From: Toxoplasma gondii ME49
Taxonomy: Eukaryota > Apicomplexa > Conoidasida > Eucoccidiorida > Sarcocystidae
Length of the DNA: 64,000 bases
Direction: 5' to 3'
NCBI RefSeq assembly: GCF_000006565.2
Contig: NC_031477.1
Location: 2,884,043-2,948,042 of the forward strand
The first letter of the stretch is position 1, and the number at the start of each line of letters is the position of its first letter. The position numbers were made by a program, and so were the translations under genes. The notes beneath the pieces are model-generated. The model made no database searches and had not been told where the DNA came from. It saw only the letters and a program-made list of their open reading frames with translations. Below, one piece after another: positions 25,803 through 39,315 of this stretch.

Positions 25803-28800
25803 ATGGCGAATGTTTCCCGGATTCTTCTCTGCGGAGATGTCCGCGGCTCGTTCCACCTGCTTGGAAAGCTCCTGAAACGAATCCAAGATCGACAGGGTCC
25901 CTTCGCGGCTGTCTTCTGCTGCGGGTCTTTTTTCGGTCCGCCGGATAAGGAAGCTTCCTCCACTCTTTCGGCCGGAAATGTGAAAGCAACAGATGCAGAC
26001 GACGGCTGTGCAGCGTCTCCTATCAACACTGAGCATGAAGACGTTGCAGAGGAACACGGGCCGCTTCTCTCTCTGCTCCGAGAGCGGTACTCTGATCAGA
26101 TGAAGGAGCTGTCGAGTGTAGCTTCGTCCTTGCCTCTTCCGCTCTTCTTCATCGACGAGGAAGTTGCGTGTGCCATGGCTCAGGTGGCGGCGAGGAATGC
26201 ACCGGCAACGACTTGCCAGGCAGGAGAGTGTCGGATGGAGAAGGAGCGAACAGAACGTGGGAATGGGGTAATGAAAGATCTGGACGATGCTTGTAGAGAC
26301 GGGGTCGATGGTATCTGCGGAATAGTCAAAACTGAATCTGACGCTCCAACGGGTTCCTACAATTTCACTGATACAGTGGCAATGTCTGCAACTCTCTCTT
26401 CAGATGCCTCAGGAGCATCCGGGCTTGTACAGCTTTTCCCAAACATCTTCTGGCTCGGAGCAGCAGGATTGGTTCGCATTGCGGGGCTGCGTGTCGCCTT
26501 CTTTGGAATGCCTGAGACCGACACTAGCAGTGACGAGGAAGTGAAACAGGAAGGAGGCGATAATCTGGAGACGAGGAAGACGGGGCGTGGAAACGGTGCC
26601 AACGATCCGTCCGTCTCAGACTCTTCGCCGAGCGTCAAGCGTCGTCGCCTCGATGAGGACAAAGCGGAAGGTCTAGGAGAGCCGCCGTCAGTTCTAACCT
26701 CCGGTGATCCGTGTCAGTCTCACCCATCTTCTTCAGCTTCTTGTGGGTGCCCTCATTTGTGTCCACCGTATCCCTCCTATTCATTCAGTTCCTCTGCGAA
26801 AGCCCTGAAGTACATGGCCGATTTGGGAGAGAGACCCACGTGGCGGGCTCGGATTGATCTCATGCTCAGCTGTCGATGGCCGAAAGGCATATGGCGCGAC
26901 TTAAGCACGCTGGCCGAACAAAAGAAGAAGAAGGAGGATGAATTCAACGAGCTCTTGGCAAAGGCACACGTCTCTGTGGAAGCGTTAGATACAAGGCATA
27001 GGTAGGGGACGAAGGCGCTATGTTCTCAACCTGAAAATACGTATTGCTGACTCGGTTGCTATCGTGGTCGAATGCCTGAGGGCGCCGCTCCAGCAAAGCC
27101 ACATACTTGGTCAATGTCCTCTATTCTGTGCATACGACGATACGCGTATCTGTAGCGTTTGAGTAAGGCGCGAGCGGTAGCTCTGGGTCGCACGTTGTCT
27201 GGTATTGCGTGTGCCGCAGTTGTGCAGACACTGACTGCGTCTACTGCTCTCGAAACCTTTCTTCTTGATTGTCTGAAATATCGGCAATGAGCACATTCTC
27301 GTATACAGTCTCGTATCCGCGCAAGTGCTATGGAGAAAGCCGTTCTCGTCAGCGGCAGGTGGTCCACTATAATCGCCTGCTCACCAAGGACGCTATCGGT
27401 CGCAAACAGACACAGTCCTTGTTTATGACATTGCAGGCGCATACTGAAACTGCCTCTCCGAAGGCTGTCCTACACAGAGCTCCCCCGTGTGGTTTCTGGT
27501 GTCTCAGCGGCTCTGCTGCGTCTCAGCTTGCGGGCTGCTTAGAGCCCCGGTATCTCTTCGCTGCTTCGGCAGGACTCTTTTATGCTCGTCCGGCATTTCG
27601 CGGCGCGCGCTTCGGTAAGCGTCAAACGTGCAAAGGCCGTATTCTGGGTCGGGAATCACAGGCCGGTGCTCATTCGTGTACAACAGGATGCCAAGATGAC
27701 ACTGGTGCCTGTGGCTCAGACAGCCAGTTTGGTTTTCTGGCAAAGTGTGACTACCGTGGTATGCAGATGAAAAGGTGTTTAGGACACTCGGGTCGTTGTT
27801 GGCCCGCGCACGGTTTCGCTGCCTCCTACCAGATTGGTCGTTTCCTCCCAGCAGGTAGTCATAGTGTTCGCCTTATCGTCTCTGCTGCTCATTTTTGATT
27901 CGCGTTTCTCCTCTTAGGCTACACAACGAAATTCATAGCGCTAGGGAATTTGGGAAGCAAGGAACCGGAGAGGAAACCTATCCATGCTCTTCAGCTGACG
28001 CCGTTGGACGAGATCCGATCCGCCCTGTCCCCTGCTTTAGCTCGAGCCGATGCTTTGTCAGATTCGGAGAAAAAGGAAACGAGCGTTCATTCTTCGTCTC
28101 TTACTGCGGATGAGGCGGTTGCTACTCTCTTTGCTCTTCCACCTGACGCTACCTGCAACCCTATCTCTTCGCTGCTTTCGTCCACACTTAAACTTTGTGG
28201 AGAGTCGAGCGACTCCGATGCGCTGGAACGAATGACTCCCGCTAGCTTGAGGCGCGAACTTCTACGAAATGCTCAGTGTCTCGACGATGATTCAAAGAGC
28301 CTTTCAGGTGCCGCTTCGCCGGCGCAGCCCAGCGCCTGCCGGCCGTTTGGTCCAAAGAAGGACCCCCTGCAGAGAGGGCAGGGGCCTCAACGTCCATGCT
28401 GCGTAGTCTGCGTGTGCAATCTGCCATACGGTGTTGACGACCAGTCTTTAGAAAAAGTTATGGCGGCCTTTGGCGAGGTCAAGTTCATATATTCTCCTCG
28501 AAATCCAGAGGATAAATCTCAAGGAACTGGAAAAGCGTAAGGCGTTCTACTGGGCAAATAAGCTGTCTGCTTATCTTTCTGGGTGGATCCGTACAGTTGT
28601 GGAATACCCTTGTGTCGGTTCGTTTGGTGAAGAGGACGAGGCTTGGCAGGAATATGCAACTAGACACATGTCGGTATCCTTTTACACAGCCTCAAATGTG
28701 GAATCTGTAAGTGTATAGCTACCGGCATGCACGTGCATCATGACGATGACTAAAACTTACTTGTGTTTTTGGCCGCACGGTTACATGGTTTGATAAGAAG

Positions 28801-31024
28801 GTCCGTTGCATTGCGTTGTCGCACAGAGTGTAACATCACCGGAGAAGCACGCCTCTCGTGTATTGCAGGAGACATGTAACGTCCTCCCTTTAGTGGCATC
28901 TTGTTACCGGTGCTTAAGCGACTTCGGTTTCGGAGACACTATTCATGTCGTGTAGTTCCCGTAGTACGTATTTCCTCCGGTGTGTGTGTGTGTGTGTGTG
29001 GGTTCCTTCCCCATGCCCAGGTTTGTAGTTTACTTCAATTCCGAGAGTGCTGAAAAAGCAGTTGAGGCGTCCGGCCGGCTGGAGGCGGGCCGCAGAGTCC
29101 TGCGTGTTGCCATGTGGCGCGAGAAGATTCCTTTTGCTCACAAGGTCCCCCGAGAAGATGGTGTTCCTCCACCTCCGAAACCGGGATCGTCAATTGTGAC
29201 AAAGCCACACGCGGACTGTTGGTTTTGTTTGGCAAATCCCAAAGTCGAGAAACACCTTGTGGCTAGCGTGGGAGACACATGCTATGTTGCAGCTCCAAAG
29301 GGTGGCATGCACGTCTTGCATGCCCTTATTATCCCTATCACCCATTTCCCTTCTGTCGCGTTTGCAACGGAAGACGTCCGTGCGGAAATAGGGCGATACG
29401 TTCACAGATACAGAACAGCTTTACGCCAAAAGGTAAGATCCCGCATTTCTATTCGTTGCCGTCGCTCCGTGGTTTTTCATTCGTATAAGGATCTGTACAT
29501 TCGCCCTAGGTTGTCATGTTCACGACACAATATGGATGCTCTGCGAGTTCAGTTCGCCGTCTCTTCTTTACATGGAGTAACACGCCGTTGGACAAAGGAG
29601 TTCGTCAAGCGATTCACTAAAATGAGAGGTAGTACAATTTAATCTGTGTGCGCAACTTCCGTTTTCAATTGAATTAACGATTTTCCGCGTGTTTTATGTT
29701 GTCCGCAAAGATGTGAGTAGCAGGCTTCACTACGTAAAGGATCGGAACGTAGACTGGAGTGCTGGACAGTCACAGTAAAGAACAGATCTCACCTGTGGTG
29801 TGTGATTGAGCGATCCTGTTCATCCTTGCAACTCTGTTATACGTGGAGATGTGTAAATGTTTGGAGTTCGGTCTGGATTTTTAATGTGGCTGGTACACAA
29901 ATGGAAATATTTGTTAGTTTTCCAGAAAGGTAGCTTGCGCGTATGTGTATTCTACGTAGGAAAACCTCGACTGCATCGTGTATGAGCGGTATGTGCCTAT
30001 GCGAGCAACGAAGGCGATGCACACGCAAGTTCAATGCATCCCTTGCTCACGCGCTGAGGGCCTCCGTGCTGTTGAAGTTTTCAAGGTAAGAGCGGCATCG
30101 TGCTGTGAGACCCACATGATAGATAATCGTAGCGAAGGGGAAGAAACAGAATTTCGCGAGGTTGTGTTTCTAGAAGCAGTGACACGGAGCCAACAACCTG
30201 CAGCGGAAGTCAAGGTTGCTGTTGATACTAGATGCAAGACCGTAATTACCCCTTCCGTAGTCGTAGACGTTTGCGGGGCATAACCGTAGATACGCATCAA
30301 CGCTGCACTGTTCTCTGCACAGGATGAATTTTTCTCCAGGTCTGAGGTTTGAATATGTTCAGCACGTCCCCTGCCTTGGGCGAACAGTGTTGTTTGTGTG
30401 GTGCTGGGAAGATTCAGCAGCATTTCGTCCCACATGTGATAAATGTACTGTTTTCTGCGATGGCGTTCGCTCCTTTCCGTAGTGACGCTGTTCAGTGTAT
30501 TAATGAGTCACTACTGGTTTCCGTTTTGCTTTTATCCAGCCGGCTGGATTTTCACCGAGTGTACACCACCAGCAGGTGTCTCAAATCGAACGTCGTTTCT
30601 TTTTCTTCTTGTCTGCTGGCATGTTCAGAAAAAAGCCCACAAAGTAGGACTTTCGTTCGAGGCTCTCCTATCTGAGCGGAATACATTGGCTTTCTCGGAG
30701 CTTGCAGCGCGGGCGCCGGACACAGAAATCGCGTACTTTTACATTGAGTTGCCTGGTCTCTCAACAGCAAGTGGTCAGCTCGTAGAGCGTTTTCTATATG
30801 TACAACAGTCTTTTAGAAAAGGGGGGGCTTCAACTGGGTCAGGATCAAAGACAGGCGGAGGTGGATGTGGCGATAGATTACCAATGAACTTCGGTCGGGA
30901 ATTCATAGCGGAACTGATTGAGCGCCCAGAATTGGCAGACTGGCAGAACTGTATTGTCGACCCCGAGGAGGAGAGAACGAGGACAGCTGAATTGAGTCGA
31001 TTGATCGCCGGTGCACTGGACTGA
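25803..31024 (+). CDS. CWF19L1/CwfJ-family RNA-processing protein with an RRM
   Basis: Six exons close in phase: 25803-27001, 27508-27614, 27918-28536, 29021-29432, 29960-30085 and 30629-31024, giving 952 residues. ATG 25803 (CGATGGCG) starts a metallophosphatase-like N-terminal domain (LLCGDVRGSF..CGSFFG; later IDLMLSCRWPKGI and CLEPRYLFAA..FYARPAF, then TTKFIALGNLGSK), the CWF19L1 order. An RRM follows: VCNLPYG as RNP2 and GKAFVVYF as RNP1, the latter created by the 28536/29021 splice. Next come CwfJ_C_1 (WFCLANPKVEKHLV, a His-rich HVLHALIIPITH segment, then YERYVPM..MHTQVQ) and CwfJ_C_2 (FGREFIAELIERPELADWQNC). Cwf19-type proteins associate with late spliceosomes and lariat debranching. 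The N-terminal domain carries an acidic/Ser-rich insertion of about 200 residues. Identity is firm; the RRM is unusual for the family. Confidence 0.9.
28981..29001. repeat. (TG)n microsatellite next to a splice acceptor
   Basis: About ten TG units lie 20-40 bases upstream of the exon 4 acceptor (CCCAG|G at 29020) of the CwfJ-family gene. Length variation here could affect acceptor strength; that is inference. Confidence 0.85.
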
Positions 31025-32572
31025 GACAATATCAAATCTGGAGTACGTCTTTTGTTGAGGCGAAGGAGGTACAAATGAGAAGTTACTACGGCGAAACTGT
31101 TGGGGCAGCTGCGCTTCTTCCCCTTTCCTGCATGTGACAAGTGCACCGTGAAGACAGTGAATGGCAGCGCCCGGCTCAGTGTCGGCATTTGACTATTTTG
31201 AACGAACCGAGCTAGTCGAAAGTGACACGTTTCGACCACGGTAAAATTTCGTCGATACGAATTGCCTGTTCTGCGAAAAGAATGTTGGATAGAGAAAGGA
31301 CCAAACAGAGGGATGCTACGGTGACCTCAAAAGTGGACAGCCTCTGTATGAAAGAGATTAGAACCAATTAAAATGTCAACAGCCGCTTAAACATTAGCAT
31401 CCTGTAGCCTTTTTTGTGCCAAACCTGGTGCTGCAAGCACGCGTAATTATCACTAAGCTGGTAGTGTCTAGGTGCCAGTCACACACAACGGACTTTTAGC
31501 TTATCTTACACATCAGTTATTCCAGCAGCCTGTGTACCTGTTCCGGGTCTGCATTAGTCTGTCTCCCGAACATACTGGTACGTTTCGAAAACGGTCATCA
31601 CAAACGGGTAACCCCAGATACTCCAGTATCACTCACGGGACGCGAGTATAATGGCTGTGCTTGTGGCCGCGCCGTACAATTGAGTTTATAGTATTGCTGC
31701 TGACCGTCGCGTCGCTACCCATTTTGTGGACAAGGTGTAGTTGCCGGGACTTGATTCTGGTTCATGCAGGCGGGTCCACTGCGTGACAATCGGCGACAGT
31801 GGAGTCAACAGCATCCATTATTGCACTCGTCGCAAGTGGGGATTAAAAGTATTTTGCCCTTCGCCCTGCTTTGCCTTTGTACCCGTCGATTGCTAGCTTC
31901 CTTCAACTCATTTCACGAGTCGCGCTACACTTTGATCATCCATCTCTCCAGTGACGGGTGTCGCAAAGGTGCACACTTGGGATGAACCACAGTTTTATGT
32001 AGTACGTGGAGGTCAGTAACTTAGGTTTGAATGGAATACCTGTTGTCTTGACAAATGACCTGCCTCGATATCTGGTGTAACGTTGCATATTCTACACGAT
32101 CATCCAAATCATGTGCTAAGGGGCACACTCTTTCTGGGCACATGGCATCTGAATGTTGTCAGAGGTATTTACTTGGGTCCGAGAATCACCTCCGCTCTGA
32201 ACAGAAAGTTGTCGAGCCCGCTCTCTGCAAGTCATTCTAGTCCAAGGTTTTCGTTGCATTCGCTTTCAGTCCAGCACATGGACCAACGGCGTTGAGTCTT
32301 AGCCTGTCGTGCATGTGCTGCAGTAGCTCTCTGTGTGGTATATGATGAGGCGCTGAATCAGACGTAATGTTTCTGTTGAGTATGGAGGTGATGTGAAGCG
32401 CAGACACAGGGGTCTGAGGTGCTACGGAAACGTAAAACGTTACTTAGTGCTTAAACAATAACCATTCATTAGAGGGGCAGGCAGTGCTGGCTCCGCTACT
32501 GTCAAAAAGTTTGGTTCCAATCAAGCCATCAAGCGTCCGGCGACAACGCGAAAAGCCCCATTACACACGCCC
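31025..32572. other. Convergent intergenic region; no gene seen
   Basis: This is the space between the stop of the plus-strand CwfJ gene and the stop of the minus-strand coiled-coil gene. Open frames are short and lack motifs. It probably holds both 3' UTRs. Confidence 0.5.
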
Positions 32573-35500
32573 CTAGAACTGAGTGCCCTTACCACTGTTC
32601 TGATTCAGACCTCCCAGGACGCTATCAAGTAATCCCAACCCTCCCGTTTGAGTTGACTGCAACCCGTCGAGGGGTGATGAGCTCGAAATAATGTTGTCCG
32701 TCTTTTCCCCAGTCAAAGACAGTGAAGTTGATGAAGGGTACCAAGCAGACATGCCGGTAGCTCCACAAGCGGCAGGGGCAAGTACGCTCGCGCTATCGAT
32801 ACTTATCGTCCTGTTGCGCCCTTCCTGTTTGACACCTCCAGCGGCGGTGCCTCCCCCTGAGTAATCTAGGGAGAACGGGAAGAATGGATTTAACGAAACC
32901 AAAGGTGCATTCATTGGCTGTTGGTTGTCCTTTAACTCGGTGGTCGTGAACAGATTCCCGTGAGAAGGTATCTGAACAGTGGTAGGGTGGCCAATGGTGC
33001 TGAAGGCATGTGGGTCCGTCGCCGACGATCCCGACGTGGAAATGGGCAGACGCAGACGCGCGGCAGCTTGTGATTCTACTTGTTTAGCATGAATATCATA
33101 GTCGTCTTTTACTCTCAGCAGAGCTTGCCAGAGTCCATTGCGTTCAGCCATCACCTGATTAACTCGTTCTACAAGCATCTGGATGCTCTTTCTTAACTTA
33201 TCTTCTTTCCTTCTGGCTGACGACAACTTTGCACAAACTACCCTTTTCAACTGCGCCATCTCAGCTGCAGCTCTCTTCAGCTGAAGTTGATTCTCCTCTT
33301 GGGTGGCTTCCTTTTTCTTCATTTGGTCCTGAAGGGCCTGAAGGCAACACCGCAATAGTCCCATCGCGGACGCCTACGTAAGCTATCATTAGTTTTATGG
33401 CTGCACAAAACCCATGCGATGGTAACAAACACTACAGTTGCTCATTCCCTGTGGATAGTGTGCAGTGTTTCACGACAAGGCATTTTTGATACCTCCACCC
33501 CACATAATGTGGCAAAATGTGTGACTGTCCAGTATCTAATTTTCGTGCAGCCTCTGCACCCGTGGTGAAGAGTGACGCTCTGTCCGCGTGGTATAGTCTT
33601 CTATCTCCAGCGCTGTTAATTTTTGGAGAGAAGCGTGACAGCTGCCCGTATTGCTTTTAGAAGTGAGACCGCTCTCTTCACACGGGGACAGTTCAAACGG
33701 CAGTTCAATCGCCCAGCATCGGAGCAATTTGCATGTTTGCGACGAAGCGATAGCATAGACGGGACCCTCACCTTATTTTCTACCTTGTTTTGTTCTATCC
33801 TCTTTTCCCTTTCAGCTAGTTGCCTCTGTAATTCTGCGACAGTGGCCTCCACGTCTTCCTTCGACCTGCTTAGGCCCTCCATGTCCACCAATAGTCCCCG
33901 ATGTGTCTCTTCAAGAACCCGGAAGTCAGCCAGCAAACGTTGGTGTTCACTGAGACGACGTTCACATTCAGCTTGGACGCCTTCCGCCTGGAGATGTACA
34001 ACCAAAGCAATAGCAGTCCATGCCGGGTTTATTCTCATACAGTATGTCAGCCATATATGGCCATTCAAAAAGGGAGGTACTATTCAGGTTGTGCAAATGA
34101 CCCCGTGGAAATTATCTTCAGGCACCACAAGCTTTTGCATTCAGCACGCATGTTGGACGCACGATTAATCGCAAAAAATTAACACCTTCCTTCCCGCTAC
34201 TCTTGATACGGGACTGGTACCCAAGTAGACGTTCAGTGTGCAGACCACTCCGTCTGAAACGGAAAGACACTTTGTGAATTGTCCTTTCGATTCTGCAGCT
34301 CCTTGAAGAGGCGCGTTTCTTCTCTTATTAAGACGGATTCCCAGGCATGCAGCATATCTACGTATTCACTTGTGGGATCGCCGACCGCGATGCGTCAACA
34401 CGCTCCACTACATCAGACAAGCTTCTCAAACGATATCAGTTTCTCTCAAAAAGGGCGATGGTAGCAACAACGGAATTACTGGATGATACTACTCATGTTA
34501 GATGTAAATAGCGTATTCCAGTCATGCCAGCGACCCTGGCAGCAAGCACGATGTGCATGTCTCGTACAATGTCACGACATCTCACTTTTATCGACACTTT
34601 TAAACTTCAGGGCACCCTGATTGGTTTCGAGTGCCATTAGCGGCATTTGCTGACACTGTGTGAAATGCGGCGTGCTACAGCTTCATGTGACCAGGAAGCG
34701 GCATCGCTTGTTCAAAGTCATCGTCTACTCTCTCTACTAACCTGTTTCGCCAGCTGCTCGGCCTTTGCCACACTTTTAGCGTGCTGGATAGCGAGGTGCT
34801 GGCACTGCTCCTGCAGTGTTTCTATTTCCTCCGCGTTTCGCTGTTCTTCTTGCTTGAGAGATAGGACCTCTTGAACAGCGTCCTCGGTCCCTCGCCTTTT
34901 TTCTGCCTCAAGAAGCTTTATCTGCCATACGCACAGCAGCCGCATTGCTTAAACTGCTTTAGTTTGCCTGGTGGCGTGCACAGCCGCGCTGTTAGCGTCG
35001 GGAATCCTTCGTCTCATCCCTGTAGTCATTGCGAAAAGCGAGTTTCTTATTTCACCCTCGCTACTGTTTTTTTTAATGTAGACTGGACTCAGCGGTTACC
35101 TGTTCAATACGTACCCAGGTGTAAATATTACTCTCTAAAACCAAATCGCGGACCGAACTGAACAACCAACATACAACGAGTTCTACTTCCTACCTTCGCC
35201 TCAGCCTCTCGCGTGATTCGATCAACCTCTACCTCGTGATCGTTCTTTTGGCGCAGGAGCTCTGCCTCCGCTGTTCTGTGAAAGCAAGAAGTCGCATTTC
35301 CGTAAATTAGGATAATGAATTGCGTTGCGGGTCCAATAGTAGCTCTCCTGTACAACCCATTGAAAAATTTCACCGTAACTGTGAGGAATTCCCCAACCCC
35401 CCATATCTGTTGTGTGACATCGCTTACTGGGCGAGCGTTGTCTGACGATCCAAAGCCTCTAGAGCCTCCTGAAGTTTAAATTTCGACGTGCGCTCCATCT

Positions 35501-38500
35501 GTTGAATCTTCTGCGAGAAGGCATCTGCCTGTTCCTGCATCCTTCGCTGAGTCTCCCGCGCTTCGGCTTTCGCTGCCCTGGCTTGCTGGCTCAAATCTCG
35601 TATCTCTGCTTCTCGACTGTTCTTGAGAGTTTCTTGTTTTGTTGCATGGGCCCTTGTCCTGTGGACGCGCATGCTACGAATGCGGTAAGTTGTGTCAATG
35701 GCGACATTGATTCATTTGGCTGTTTTGCTGCAGAATGCCAGTTTTTGGCTGGGTATACCTGATATCTGCAGCAGCGGCTGCGTCGCTCAGTGATAGTAAG
35801 TAACATGCAGTTTTGTTGCCACTCTTTGGGGCGGTGGCGGTGATGGAGGAACTGCCTCTTGACTGAGATGTGTATTAAGTAAGCGTGTGACCAAATTCAC
35901 TGCTGGCCCCCCAACTCGCCATTCAGAAGCACTGATACATGCTCAGGCGGAACACTGGCCTGGACTGACACCCGTAACTCTCCTATGTCGGCAGAAGCTA
36001 CAGTACACCCCACCGCAGAATTATTTTCATTAAAACTGGCATGCACAGCGAGAGATCCTACGGAGAATTTCTAACGCATATCCTGTGTGATGCTGGTACT
36101 AACTCGTTCCGCAGCTTCTCAACTTGGCGGTTCAGCCGCTCATTTTCAGCTTGAAATTCCATTAGAGATGCCTGATGCCGTGCAGCCTCTTCTGCATCAA
36201 AACCAAAAGGAGCGCCGCTTAAAATAGCCGCGTATGTAACTCTGGGGCAGGAAAAACGGGTAAATAACAGGCGCACGTTCCCCCTTTAGGAACCGTCGCT
36301 GAGACTTCGATGGAACCCCTGGAGTGCCTTCAAGCTCAGAGTCATTGTCTGGCTTTCAGAAAGTTCTCCATAGTTGCACCAGACATTTTAGCAGGCCCAC
36401 AGCGGCCACACTGTGTGGAACAACAGATAAGTGGACTTCGGGAAGCGAAACGTCGTTCCTTAACATCTCGACCAGCAGGTCTTCCATTTTAGCAAACCGT
36501 GAGCCGGTTGTGGATAGACTACGGAGATCTTCTGGGCTGCAGCGGTGGCACCCCAGCTGTAATTCGTCCACCGTTTTTGAGTGACACCAGTGACAGTTTG
36601 GTGCTGAATGAGGAAGATGTCTTTCCATGAATCAGAGGATTATAAGTCGAGCCAATTTGCTACGATTGCGGACAGTTCAGGTGCGGACTGTTGCCGTACC
36701 GCGAAGTGTCTCCCTTTCTTTGCTGTTCTGCGCCTGCATGGCATTTTGTTCCTCAACAAGCCTCTCTAGCTCATCCCTGAGAACCTCGTTTTGTGTCCTG
36801 GATAGGCAGCAGAGGGAACAATCCTGACGGTGATTGGTGCCTACGCCAACTGCGACTGGTAACTGCATTTTTGTCACACAGTCCTTGCACAAAAACACGT
36901 TTTTTTGGCGTGCACGAGCTCTCTTGCTCCTGCTGACTGGAGACACTGGCAGTCGACAATCCTCAAGAACCTATCTGATTATCAATACTTCCATCCGAAT
37001 TGTTGCGAGACGGTTGGTACTTACCCCTTACGTAATCTACCTGATGAAGTGTCATGAGCATCCATACACAGGAGTAGTTTCTTAATATTGCTTTATCCAT
37101 TATAAGGCACATGTGCCCATGACGAATATATAACATGGATATGGTTGTCACGCCGATTCAGAAAGATATCCTGGAGTCACACTGGAGGTGGCCGCTTCTG
37201 GTGCCACCGTCTGCAGCCTAATTAGTGTTTCAGAAAGGAAGTAATGGAGAAAACGCAAATAGTGGGCTGTTCGTACTTCCAGGTCTGCGAAGCGGATGTT
37301 TGTTCCTGTAGTCGCTTCTCCAACTCAGCTGTATTCCGTGCCCCATTTTCCAACTGGGTTACCTGCCTCGTCAACCCTGCTATTCTCTCCTGCAGTGCGA
37401 TACATGGAGAATCACAATTACACCAGTGCGAGATGACCACTACGGATACATGCTTTTGGCCGTGTTTCTGCTGTCACTTTGACACAGCATGATGAGCCAC
37501 TGGTACATGCGTCAAGGCAATGAAATATGTGCCTTGTTGCGTTTGCTTTTGAAGGGCATGTTTCCTTCCTTTTTTGGACCCTTTGGAAACAGGCTGCTAC
37601 CACATTGCAAGGCGTACTCCACGGATATGGGCACATCCAGGACTCACCTAGTGCCACCGATGCTTATCGACCCGGCGAGTTTAGGAATCGGCAAGAATAA
37701 TCCCACTCTCACACTAGTGTCATCACGCGCCCCTCAACGACCAATGGCTTTCAGCCGTCTTCACCCTCCAAAGTTGAAGTCGCACGTGCGTACTTCGTAC
37801 TGGCACTTTTGATGTAGCAGGCGCTGTTCGAGATCTTCCTTGCACGTCTGGTAAACCGTCTTTAATTCTTGGTGGTCTCTTTCCAGCATAGCATACTGGC
37901 TTCTCTGTTCGTCAATTTGAGCGCACAACTGTTCGATTTTTCCTTTGGTCTTCGCCTCGACATCTTCTGCCGCTTTAAGCCTCACCAGCTCCTACAAACA
38001 GCTTTCACGACGCACTCCGACGACGAGTCTGCTACTCCTTCACCTGAGTGTTTCCCTTTGTGCGTATTTACCCCACTGGATTGGAAAAGGTGCACTACAC
38101 GATGCTGGTCATTGCGGCCTTTCCCTCAAAGACATTGACAAATATCTTTTCCTCGCAAATCGTTTGCATATTGCTTGCACGTTAACTAGTGGTTTGTGAT
38201 CTCGCTGAGTCGAGAACTTGGGCACAGTGAAGATCGTGGTGCCGCTGTGACGGAGCCGTATCTGCAACATCACTCGAAAGAGAAGCACCGGGACACTGTT
38301 GGTCAGCTCCGTAGTACTTGGTTGAAGAGGCAGGAATACATTTAGTCTCACCGACTCGTATGCCATCAACCTCTGGCTAAATTCCCTCGATACCTACACG
38401 CAACAGAATAACAGAAATGCTTTGCTGAATGACAGCCTCCGCCTGATGAAGTGAGTGGCGTGCCTTCCTCAGCCAAGATATCCAGTTCTTAAGCTATACA

Positions 38501-39315
38501 GTTTGCGCCTCTCCTATTGTTAAATTTGCCATAACTGCGACCAAGATGCTCCGAAGGATGGTATATTGCCTTTGCTTGCGTAACGCCACCAGCAATCCGT
38601 TCGTGGCATACACCATTCAGAATGACTAGAGGGCGTCTGCGCGATGTGACCATGTTGCACCTTCTACAAAATCAGACTCACCGAGGGTCTGAGGGTGCTG
38701 TGTTTAGAAGCATGTGGCGGTTCTTCCTCCATCACCTCTTTCAGCAACATGCCATCCTGATGGAAAAAGACAGCGCCGCACTGGACTATCAAGTACCTGG
38801 TCTGCATCTGGCCCTACGCACGTGTGCACGTTCCATGACTACCATAAATGCGATTTCCGGATGAAGAAACTTCGAATGCTACCGACACTGTGTATTCGCC
38901 TGACTTCGACTGCACCTTTTTCCATGCCAAGTGACATCCACTGTAGGTACGGTGTGCAGTATAGCGCGCGCCACTTTCCGCTTCATACTTTTGCTAGTGC
39001 TTGCTAAGGGGAGCCAAAGCAACAAGGATCAACAATACCATCGAAGAACCCCCCGTAGACGTGTTTTTGCTGCTGCAGCTTGAGCCAGGAAGGTAATTTG
39101 AGATAAATGCACGAAATAATAGCGGCCAACGCTGGCCTCCGTGTTGCTGACGCCACGCTAAAATCGTACCGTAGAGTCGCCCGTGGTAGCGCAGTGTGAT
39201 GCTACTACAAGATGCACAATACCAGCTGAGCAGCCATTTGCTCCATTGCATTCTTAGAATCCTCGGGTTGGGAAAATATGCGGCTCACAGAGACTTGGCG
39301 TTTGGGGCTGCACAT
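32573..39315 (-). CDS. Coiled-coil protein, about 14 short exons
   Basis: Phase-consistent blocks in reading order are: 39315-39223, 38756-38682, 38393-38352, 37991-37794, 37389-37277, 36797-36700, 36603-36523 (tentative), 36191-36100; then a block ending 35428, 35275-35194 and 34921-34742; and finally 33987-33772 with 33373-32573. Exons near 35660 and 34366-34270 (ESVLIREETRLFKELQNRK) are protein-like but their joins are unresolved. ATG 39315 is favoured because an upstream acceptor (TTTTTCAG near 39360) leads into stops in all frames before it. Nearly every exon encodes heptad-type Glu/Lys/Gln/Leu-rich helix (for example LEEQ/LRDELERLVEEQ). The last exon ends in a Ser/Thr/Gly/Asn-rich tail without coil. 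One exon carries C-x2-C-x11-C-x2-C. This suggests a scaffold or cytoskeletal rod; no family is recognised. Confidence 0.7.

Noticed and set aside
25072..25948. Two overlapping plus-strand open frames upstream of the CwfJ gene
   Set aside because: They occupy different frames over the same bases, do not connect in phase to ATG 25803 and contain no domain signal.
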